DNA from: Amaranthus tricolor
Taxonomy: Eukaryota > Streptophyta > Magnoliopsida > Caryophyllales > Amaranthaceae
DNA: 64,000 nucleotides
Direction: 5' to 3'
Assembly (NCBI RefSeq): GCF_026212465.1
Contig: NC_080059.1
Location: forward strand, 20,248,656-20,312,655
In this document: positions 56,305 through 64,000 of the stretch, piece by piece
How positions within the stretch are numbered: the stretch's first letter is position 1
Layout of the letters: each line of letters begins with the position of its first letter
Position numbers and translations under genes: made by a program
The notes under the pieces: model-generated
The model's database searches: none
The model's input: only the letters and a program-made list of their open reading frames with translations
Told to the model about the DNA's origin: nothing

Positions 56305-56950
56305 ACTAATAAAAGAATTGAAAAATATTATATGGCGACTTCTTAGAGTTGTCAAATATTTATTTAATAAGACTATGATTAATTACATAGCAATTTATTT
56401 TTCTAGACAAATTTAAAGTTAAATTAAGTAAGTATTTTTGGTAAGACTACAATTGATTGAGTGACTCAATAGATAGAGCATCTGCATATTGAGCAAAAGG
56501 TTTGGGGGTTCGACCCCTACTGGGCGCAGGTATCAGTTGGGGGGTTTCTTGACTGCGCGCATCCTCTTTACTCCCTTCTTGATGAGAACAAGTATGGTTT
56601 GTTCGTATCTTTCAAGAAAATAACACATGATGACGTCTTAGGGTTTTGTTAGATGTGTTAATTTAATAGGACTATAATTGATTATATGGTAATTTATTTT
56701 TCTAAATAAATTTAATGTTAAATTGAGTAAGTATTTTTAGTCAGACTACAATTTATTGAGTGGAAATTTATTTTCCTAAATAAATTTAAAACTAAATAAG
56801 ATAAGTAATAAAAGAATTGGAAAATAACACATGACGACTTTTTAGAATTTCTTCAAATGTATTAATTCAATAGGATTATAATTGATTGCGTGACAATTTA
56901 TTTCTTAAATAAATTTAAAGTTAAATTACATTTAGCAAGTATTTTTCTTG
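56305..56950. repeat. Degenerate tandem repeat, three units
   Basis: Units start near 56310, 56618 and 56814 with AAAAGAATTGGAAAATA or a close form, then GACGACTT, TTAATAGGA, AATTTATTTTTCTAAATAAATTTAA and AGTATTTTT blocks. The first is lengthened by the SINE-like insertion. The family is unknown. Confidence 0.6.
56464..56615 (+). mobile_element. tRNA-derived SINE-like insertion
   Basis: TGACTCAATAGATAGAGC matches a polymerase III box A and GGTTCGACCC (56507-56516) a box B, spaced as in tRNA. The tRNA-like part ends TACTGGGCGCAG and is followed by about 85 unrelated bases, the plan of a SINE. It interrupts the first unit of the surrounding tandem repeat after GATTGAGTG. Neither a clear target duplication nor a poly-A tail is seen. 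Confidence 0.6.
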
Positions 56951-57453
56951 CGCTATTCATTGAAAATTATATTTATATATGTCTCCTTACTAAACTCCAT
57001 GCATTGCACGGACTTCCAAACTAGTTTGTGTATAAATAGATGCACTTTGCTCATTATTTCTCATAAGCTTGTATGTTATTTCTCTCTATCTTTCTCCACC
57101 ATAAAAGTAATAAGAGTGTTAGTATATCTTGTTTCGTACTAGCATACGTGTGATTCAATTGGTGGGTTGGGACTAATACTAGAGGAAAGAGACTTGACGT
57201 TCTAATCTTATTTGGTGATATGAAATACCCATTCGTGCTACATGGAATTCACGCATCGAGGGTATGATTCTTACATATACGATTTACGTATTTCTATATG
57301 TATGAGATCATATTTTAGATGTAAAGAAATATGTTTCTTGAAATGCTTAACGCATCTAAGTTACTATAGTGGTAATCACTTAGCCTCTTGCATATTTTAA
57401 TATGAAAAATATGTGTTTTTATTATTTTGATTCAATTAGAAGATGTTAAAATG
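56951..57453. other. AT-rich spacer
   Basis: No gene recognised. Confidence 0.4.
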
Positions 57454-58184
57454 TGGATTATAATTGTATAATTAAAATTGGATTTTAATTAGAAACTACA
57501 ACGAGGTTGCTGTTTGAATGTGATTCAGTGTGGTTCTAGTTATCTTGTTTTGATTGGGATTTCTTTCTGTGTTTTTTTACCTCATGTTAAAAATCGTTTG
57601 GTGTTTTAGTGCTGTAGACGTTTCAACGAAGCCCTCACTTTCTTTTAAGGCTCTAGTAGTTTTTGCTAGTTTTTGTGTTTTGGCTTGGTATTAGTAATTT
57701 TACAGAGGAAGGAGAAAGAGGAAGTCGGGCAAAGCAAACACCGTAAAGGTTAAAGCACCATAGGCGTTACTACACCGTTAACCATCATATTGAGGTGTAG
57801 GTGATACCCCCTTTAACCTCTCGTATATTACATCTTTAAGTTTTCTTTGTGCATCTCTTGCTTCAGTGTTTTATTTAGTTGCTTTGCATGTTGTTTGGTG
57901 TGCTGCGGTTGGTAGATTTGTCTTTGGTTGTTTTGTGTCCTTATACCTTTGTAAGGTCTGTTCCCCATTGTTCTAGCTCTCTTCCATCATTTTGTTTATC
58001 TTTTTATTGTTTTCCTTTTAGCTATCTGCCTTTTGTGCTGTTCCATGCTGGTGACCTGCTGGTAACCTTTTTTTAGTCTGTAGTAGCTGAATATAGAGCT
58101 AGGAAGACATCATGGTCACTTAAAGTCAGGTCTAAGGAGAGGGGGTCAGGGGGGGGCCGACGTAAGCAGGATCTAGAATTAAGA

Positions 58185-58510
58185 GTGGGGACTTGGAACA
58201 TAGGTACCCTCGAAGCCAAGTCGTTAGAGTTGGCAAATGAGGTTTCTAAATACAGGATCCATGTAGCATGTATTCAAGAAACTAGATGGAAGGGGCAAAA
58301 AGCAAAAGGTATAAAGGGAAATAAGTTGTGGTACACAGGCTTGGACGACAGACGTAACGGGGTTGGCATCTTAGTGTCAAATGATATCCTGAAGCAATTG
58401 GTTGAAGTATGGAGGTGTAGTGACAAGATTATGTTAGTTAGGACAGTAGTGGGGGAAGAGATAATATCCATTGTCAGTGCGTACGGCCCCAAGTTGGGCT
58501 CGATGAGCAG
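58185..58510 (+). pseudogene. LINE endonuclease, N-terminal part
   Basis: APE-type endonuclease motifs GTWNIGTLEAKS, IQETRWKGQKAKG (catalytic Glu), NGVGILVS and SAYGP. The true start is probably upstream in the leader, since the frame begins in the first conserved block. A frameshift just after SAYGP puts the rest in another frame. Confidence 0.85.
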
Positions 58511-59464
58511 GTGAAGTGCGAGTTCTGGGATAACCTAGGAGACCTCATGAGAACTATCCCGGACAATGAGAAAGTTTTTCTAGGAGGAGACTTAAACGGA
58601 CACATAGGTAGAGATGCAGCTAACTTTAACTTGGCTCATGGAGGGTTTGGTTTGGGGGCAAGGAACGAGAGTGGGGAAAATTTACTGGAGATTGCGCTAG
58701 CAAAAGATTTGGTCATAGCAAACTCGATCTTTAGAAAGAAAGAGGAACATTTGACTACTTATAAGAGCGGTGGCCATGCAACCCAAGTTGGTTATTTCTT
58801 AGTGCGCAAGGGAGATCGAGCCTCATGCTTGGACTGTAAGGTGGTGTTGGGTACAGAGATGCCCACCCAACACAGGCTTCTAGTACTGGTGTTCATGATG
58901 AGGAAGAAAACAACAGAAAACAAGGACAAGTCCAAGGGAAAGATCATGTGGGGGAGACTCAAAGGAGATAAGGTCACAACCCTGGCAAGCGAGAAAAGTT
59001 TTTTGGGCTTCTCAAACCAGTCAGAGGATGCGAATGAGATGTGGGCGAACATGGCAAAAACCATAAGAAAAGTGGCAAAAGAGACCTTGGGGGTTGACTC
59101 GGGTAAACCAAAAGTGTTCAAAGAGTCATGGTGGTGGAACAATGAGGTGGAAAAGAAGATAAAGGATAAAAACAAAAGATTTAAGGAACTTATGGTATGC
59201 AGGGAAGAGGAGGATAAGATTGAAAAGAGAGTCAGCTATAAAGAAGTAAAGCGGGCGGCCAAGAAAGCGGTAATGGAGGCAAAAAACCGTGGTTATGAGG
59301 TCTTATACCGGAAGCTTGATACCAAAAGGGGGGAGAAGCAGATTTTTAAGTTGGCGAGGACTAGGGCCAAACAGCGGCAAGACATAGAGGTGGTGAAATA
59401 CATCAAGGATAAGGAGGGACGAGTTCTCCTAAGTCAAGAGGGGATCAAAACGAGATGGCTCTAG
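58511..59464 (+). pseudogene. LINE endonuclease C-terminus and linker
   Basis: FLGGDLNGHIGRDA (catalytic Asp/Asn), a domain end at TQHRLLVLVF, and a basic linker of about 180 residues typical of plant RTE. TAG at 59462-59464 is a nonsense change, because the same frame goes straight on into the RT. Confidence 0.85.
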
Positions 59465-60388
59465 TACTTCTTCCAGCTGCTCAATGAGTCGAGGGGACAA
59501 AAGGAGGTGGATAATCAGTTTTTTGACTTCCCAAGACTACTGGAATATGAGCCAGCGAGGGATATTACCACGGGAGAAGTAGGAGAAGCTCTCAAAAAGA
59601 TGGGGAGAACAAAGGCAGTCGGGCCAGATAACATCCCGATTGAGGTGTGGAAGGGTTTAGGAGAGGAGGGCATCCGTTGGTTGACTAACCTTTTTAATGT
59701 TATTTTCAGGACACATAAGATGCCAGAAGAATGGAGGAATAGCACACTAGTACCTCTGTTTAAGAACAAAGGCGATGTGCAAGTGTGCGGCAACTATAGA
59801 GGTATCAAACTTCTAAGCCACACAATGAAAGTGTGGGAAAGAGTGATAGAGGGGAGAGTTAGACAGGAAACGGTGATTAGAGAGAACCAATTCGGTTTTA
59901 TGCCAAGAAGGTCAACCACTGAGGCAATGTATGTTTTGAGGAGACTGATGGAGAAATGTAGGGAGCGAAAGAAAGATCTGCATATGGTGTTCATTGACTT
60001 GGAGAAAGCATATGATAGCATAACACGACGTGTTATCTGGGATAGCCTCAAAGCTAGAGGTATTTCTCCAGTGTATATTGAGGTCATACGGGATACGTAT
60101 GACAGCGTTTTGACTAGCATTAAAACACCGGTGGGGATAACAGAGCCGTTTCCAGTTAAAGTGGGACTACATCAGGGATCGGCTCTAAGCCCTTTCATTT
60201 TTACTGTCATAATGGAAGAGATTTCTAAATCTATTTGGGAGAAGGTGTCGTGGTGCAAGATATTCGCGGACGACATAGTGCTGGTAGCAGAAACTAGAGA
60301 GGAGGTTAGTAACAAATTGGATGAGTGGAGGGAAGCTTTAATAGGTAAAGATTTGCGCATCAACAATACGAAAACCAAGTATTTGTGA
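59465..60388 (+). pseudogene. LINE reverse transcriptase
   Basis: It continues in the frame of the preceding segment. Motifs: KAVGPDNIPIEVWK, NYRGIKLLSH, FGFMPRRSTTEAMYVL, FIDLEKAYDSI (motif A), HQGSALSPFIFT (motif B) and CKIFADDIVLVAE (motif C, FADD). It stops at TGA 60386-60388 where the family continues. It would prime cDNA synthesis at nicked chromosomal DNA. Confidence 0.9.
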
Positions 60389-61029
60389 TGTGACTTTAGT
60401 GGGACATCACCGGTAGGTGAAACAAAGGTGTCCATCGATGATACAGTAGTTAAGAGCACAACCAGGTACGAATATTTGGGATCGATCATTCAATGGGATG
60501 GGAAGATTGACGGGGATATAAAGCATCGTATACAGGCGGGTTGGCTTGAGTGGCGAGCAGCCACTACAGTGTAATCTGATAGGAAATTCCCAAGCAAGTT
60601 AAAAGGAAAATTCTACCGGGCGGCAATCAGACTTGCTTTGCTATATGGGACCGAATGTTTGCCTGTAAAGAAGATTTTCGAACATAAAATAGAAGTTACA
60701 GAAATGCGTATGTTGAGGTGGATGTGCGAACACACTTTGAAGGATAGAAATAGGAACCAAGAGTTTAGGGACAAACTAGGGGTAGCCCCTATATCTGGAA
60801 AAATGTAAGAGAATAGATTGAGGTGGTTTAGTCATGTGCAGAGGAAGAATTTCGACGCCCCTGTGAGGAGGGTAGAAAGCATTATAGTAGATGGTAAGAG
60901 GAATCGAGGTAGACCAAAGAGAACTTGGGATGAGCAAATAAGAGTAGACTTGCAGGAGTTAAACCTCTCTGCGGACCTGACTAGGGATAGGAGCAGTTGG
61001 AGACGTCATATCCACGTCTTAGATTACTG
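60389..61029 (+). pseudogene. LINE RT C-terminus
   Basis: YEYLGSIIQWDGKID, LKGKFYRAAIRLALLYGTEC, MRMLRWMCEHTLKDRNRN, LRWFSHVQRKNFDAPVRRVE and GRPKRTWDEQI are the conserved end of plant RTE proteins, closing HVLDY with a natural stop at 61027-61029. Two more internal stops lie near 60570 and 60807. Confidence 0.85.
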
Positions 61030-61290
61030 ATGTCCGTCCTTTGACCTCTTAGTGCCCTCAACCCCTTGCCCTCACCGTTTCCTTTCAATTTAGTTCTTTA
61101 TTTTCACGTCTATAGGCCTTTAAGTTGTCTTGCTTGTGTTTTTCACGTCTCTTTATCTTTCTCGAGTCGGGGGACTCCTTTGGCTGTGCTCTCCTTTATG
61201 GGTATAAGTTGTTGTTGTCCTTCCCTAACCAGACCCTGACCTTAACATTCTAAGAGCGAGATATACTGGGTAGGATGATAATGATGATGG
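61030..61290 (+). other. LINE 3' untranslated region
   Basis: TC-rich tail ending TACTGGGTAGGATGATAATGATGATG. This end is what RTE reverse transcriptase is expected to recognise. Confidence 0.7.
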
Positions 61291-61378
61291 GTTGAAATTA
61301 TATATGATTAAAATTGAATTCTAATTATTATAAGTACTCATTATTTTAAATTATATAACAATGAAAAAATAATAAATC

Positions 61379-61597
61379 TGTTAAAAAGTAGGGAGAATAT
61401 AAGGAGAAAAGTAGTATAAGAGATAAACTTATATCAGTTTCTCTTGTATTTCATTTTCTGTTATAACGAAATACTACACTACCTTACACATATATATAGC
61501 ACAAGGAAAGGGAAAAGAAACAAATGTAGTACTATTGAAAGGCATAGATAAATCTACATGACAATGCATTCATTGTGTGGTTATATCAATCACAACA
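61379..61597 (-). repeat. 3' LTR of copia G (219 bp)
   Basis: On the minus strand it starts TGTTGTGATTG directly after the polypurine tract and ends TTTTTAACA. The adjacent AAATC (61374-61378, plus strand) would be the target duplication. The LTR end is inferred from the CA terminus. Confidence 0.65.
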
Positions 61598-61610
61598 CTC
61601 CCCCTTGAAT
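61598..61610 (-). other. Polypurine tract of copia G
   Basis: ATTCAAGGGGGAG on the minus strand immediately precedes the LTR. A second purine run, TTCAGGGGGAGAAA, lies at about 61747-61760, just after the RNase H end. Confidence 0.7.
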
Positions 61611-61760
61611 GCATTACATATATGTGGAAATTTTATTATGACATTCATAATCCTAAAACTGTCTCATTAAAAACCTTTATCAGAAAAAAAACCCAGTGGG
61701 ATAAAAAAAAAACTGATCAAAGGAAAAAAGAGTACAGTGAGCATATTTCTCCCCCTGAAG

Positions 61761-62345
61761 TTAACATATGTCTCGAAATCGGCACATCCCAATCTTGCGT
61801 ACCAAATACTCGAATTGCTTTGACGGGAGTGACTTTGTGAATAAATCAGCGGGGTTTTCACAGGATTGAATTTCTTGGACTTTCACCTTTTTATCTCTCT
61901 GTAGATCATGTGCGAAGAATAATTTAGGCGACAAGTGTTTTGTTCTGTCTCCCCTGATGTATCCTTCTCTGACTTGGTTGATACATGCATCATTATCTTC
62001 ATAAATTGTAGTTGGTGCCCTAGTTGTATCGTTTAAGCCACAATCCCTTTGGAGTTGGCCGATCATGGATCTCAACCATACACACTCTCGACTGGCTTCA
62101 TATAAAGCTATTAGTTCTGCATGATTTGAGGATGTAGCCGTTAGAGTTTGTTTTGTTGATTTCCAATATATTACGGTTCCTGCATATGTAAATACATATC
62201 CAGTTTGTGACTTGGCCGTTTGTGGATCAGATAGATACCCTGCATCAGCATATCCAGTGAGTATAGCATTATTTCCTGACTGGAAAAATAATCCAAGGTC
62301 TATTGTTCCTTTAGGTACCGAAATAGATGTTTTATCCCATTCCAA
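61761..62345 (-). pseudogene. Copia G RNase H
   Basis: TGYADAGYLSDP, QTGYVFTYAGTVIYWKS, SSNHAELIALYEASREC, TIYEDNDACINQ and NPADLFTKSLPSKQFEYLV identify copia RNase H with its acidic residues present. Its natural C-terminus is MCRFRDIC and a stop. The first 12 residues are out of the family frame, so a frameshift lies near 62310, and 62346-62469 continues the RT end in broken frames. Confidence 0.87.
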
Positions 62346-62469
62346 TGTCTTTCTGTTGGGGCATTTCTATACCTAGCTAATAAATTTACAGAAAATGCTA
62401 TATCAGGTCTTGTATTATTTGCTAAGTACATTAAAGCACCAATGGCACTCAAGTAAGGCACTTTCGGGC

Positions 62470-62763
62470 CTAAAATTTCTTCGTATTATTCTTGTGGCGG
62501 AATGGGTCATCTTTTATATTTAGTGATCGTTCCACCATTGGGGAACTTAGTGGATGAGCCTTGTCCATGTAAAATCGTTTCAAAACTTTCTCAGTATAAT
62601 TGCTCTGATGGACAAATATTCCACTTTTCAAATGTTCAATTTGTAGACCAAGACAGAATTTAGTTTTTCCTAAATCCTTCATCTCAAATTCTTTCATCAA
62701 ATATTTAGCTGTTATCTCAATTTCTCTTGGGGTTCCAATCAGATTTAAGTCATCTACATACAC
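62470..62763 (-). pseudogene. Copia G reverse transcriptase, C-terminal part
   Basis: It opens with the catalytic YVDDLNLIGTP and continues EFEMKDLGKTKFCLGLQIE and SNYTEKVLKRF. The frame is lost after FRHKNN. Confidence 0.87.
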
Positions 62764-62864
62764 AGCAATTATTATGAAACCGACTTGAGATCGTTTGATG
62801 AATACACATGGGCTAATTTGGTTGTTTTGAATCCTGCTTTCATAAGATATTCACTCAAACGATT

Positions 62865-64000
62865 TTACCACATTCGCCCAGATTGCTTTAATCCATACAA
62901 TGATTTCTTTAATTTTATAGAAAACATCTCTCTAGGTACATTCTTTGTTGGTAAGTTTAGTCCTTCAGGGACCTTCATATAGATGTCTGTGTCGAGTGAC
63001 CCATATAAATACACAGTTATGACATCCATCAATCTCATGTGTAGGCTTTGAGAAACTGTTAAACTTACCAAAAATCTGAGTGTGGTTGCATCAACTACTG
63101 GTGAATAGGTTTCTTCATAATCAACTCCCAGTATTTGAGAAAAACCTTGAGCTACAAGTCTTGCCTTGTATCTAACAATTTCATTTTTCTCATTTCTTTT
63201 TCTTACAAATACCCATTTGAAGCTTACGGGTTTTATGCCTTTTGGAGTTTGTAAAGTTTGCCCAAAAACTTCCCTTTTTTCTAATGATTTTAATTCCGCC
63301 TCAATTGCTTCTTTCCATCTTGGCCAATCAGGTCTTTTTCTGCATTCATTTATCGATATTGGCTCAAGATCATTTTCATCATTTATTATTTCAATAGGTA
63401 CGGAATAAGCAAAGGATTCATTTGGAATGATCCCTTTTCGATTCCATTTTTTCTTAAAGAAAATATAATTTATTGAGATTTCATAATTTTCATCCTTTTC
63501 ATTATCGGAGATGTCTTGATTTTCTCCTTCATTTTCATTTTTATTTTGAATGTTATTTTGTGCACCTTCTAGTTTTCTCAATTTTCTTGGTTTTAAATCT
63601 TTTGAACCAAGCGGCCTTCCACGCTTTCTTTGCACAACAATTTCATCACTTTTTGCTTTTTCATCAGGAATTTCTATTCGAGCTGGAGTATTTGCTGCTG
63701 GTATACGTGATTTTGTAACTCTCTTAGTATCTGTGAATGCATCAGGTAATTGGTTAGCAACACTTTGTAGATAAACAATTCGTTGTACATCTTGTTCACA
63801 TGATTTTGTTTTAGGGTCTAAATATTCTAAATGTGTTGCTTTCCAAATAAGTTCCATATTTCTTTTCTGTAAGTCCACATTCTCTCCCCCTAAGGATGGG
63901 AATATTGTCTCATTAAAGTGGCAATCAACAAATCTAGCTTGGAATTGATCACCAGTTAATGGTTCAAGATATCGAATGATTAATGGAGATTCAAAACCGA
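62865..64000 (-). pseudogene. Copia G integrase end, linker and RT N-terminus (partial)
   Basis: The frame is open to the window edge, so the start lies outside. The family integrase tail LIIRYLEPLTG and FVDCHFNETIFP is followed by a basic, polar linker (RKRGRPLGSKDLKPRKLRKL). RT blocks are RPDWPRWKEAIEAELKSLEK, KWVFVRKRNEKNEIVRYKAR, DYEETYSPVVDATTLR and LKKSLYGLKQSGRMW. TAA follows Trp where the family has Tyr, and a frameshift in 62764-62860 separates it from YVDD. Confidence 0.88.

Larger units (their letters stand above)
57493..61290 (+). mobile_element. RTE-type LINE, near full length
   Basis: Endonuclease followed by reverse transcriptase in one polyprotein, an untranslated leader of about 700 bp, and a 3' end of TATACTGGGTAGGATGATAATG with GAT-type repeats, characteristic of plant RTE elements. 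AT-rich sequence before it (about 57455-57491) and after it (about 61291-61327) is alike over roughly 35 bp (ATTAAAATTG, TTTTAATTA against TTCTAATTA), a decayed target duplication. About 3.8 kb long. Confidence 0.85.
61379..64000 (-). mobile_element. Ty1/copia retrotransposon G, 3' part (minus strand)
   Basis: Reading leftwards from the window edge: integrase end, RT, RNase H, polypurine tract and LTR. It continues past 64000. Its LTR stands about 50 bp from the LINE's right-hand duplication. RT and RNase H each carry stops or frameshifts. Confidence 0.85.

Noticed and set aside
56464..56535. Possible functional tRNA gene
   Set aside because: Box A and B are present but the acceptor stem does not pair and a non-tRNA tail follows directly; treated as a SINE.

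Overview
The window is repeat-rich plant nuclear DNA, most likely from a eudicot with a large, AT-rich genome. Evidence: Ty1/copia and Ty3/gypsy elements primed by initiator-tRNA-Met, a Sirevirus, a 5S-derived Cassandra TRIM LTR, CACTA, hAT, Stowaway and Tourist-like DNA transposons, a plant RTE-type LINE and an intronless SAUR gene. There are no operons and no bacterial or organellar signals. SAUR (26608-27048, minus) is the only convincing host gene. All other protein-like sequence is decayed transposable-element coding sequence.

Layout. 1-573 is one end of a CACTA transposon that landed in the 5' LTR of a Sirevirus copia element (574-10526: gag, pol, envelope-position third ORF, two polypurine tracts). 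The Sirevirus ends inside the gag of an older copia element B (10527-10675 and 18802-22756). A gypsy element C (10676-18801, target duplication TGAAC) also split B. Then come a Tourist-like 1.07-kb element, a 20-bp TTGACC minisatellite, a foldback-like inverted repeat, SAUR and a Stowaway MITE.

28185-48346 holds three near-identical tandem copies of a 6.72-kb unit. Each unit contains a MITE-like repeat, a decayed copia D carrying a solo Cassandra LTR (target duplication GTTAA), and the outer part of a minus-strand gypsy LTR (E). Only the last copy runs on into the complete E LTR (to 48928). E then abuts a second, plus-strand gypsy LTR (F, to 51711). An hAT element with an exact 8-bp target duplication (GTATAAAA) occupies 52073-55799. 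A degenerate tandem repeat with a tRNA-derived SINE, a near full-length RTE LINE (about 57493-61290) and a minus-strand copia G (61379 to beyond 64000) finish the window.

How it fits together. The window is a stack of insertions whose order can be read: copia B is older than the Sirevirus and gypsy C, and the Sirevirus is older than the CACTA. Likewise copia D is older than Cassandra and gypsy E, which are older than the tandem triplication. No autonomous element looks fully intact. The most unusual feature is the triplication. Its variants fit a first duplication by template switching followed by unequal crossing-over, although an assembly error must be excluded. I found no new protein-coding system.
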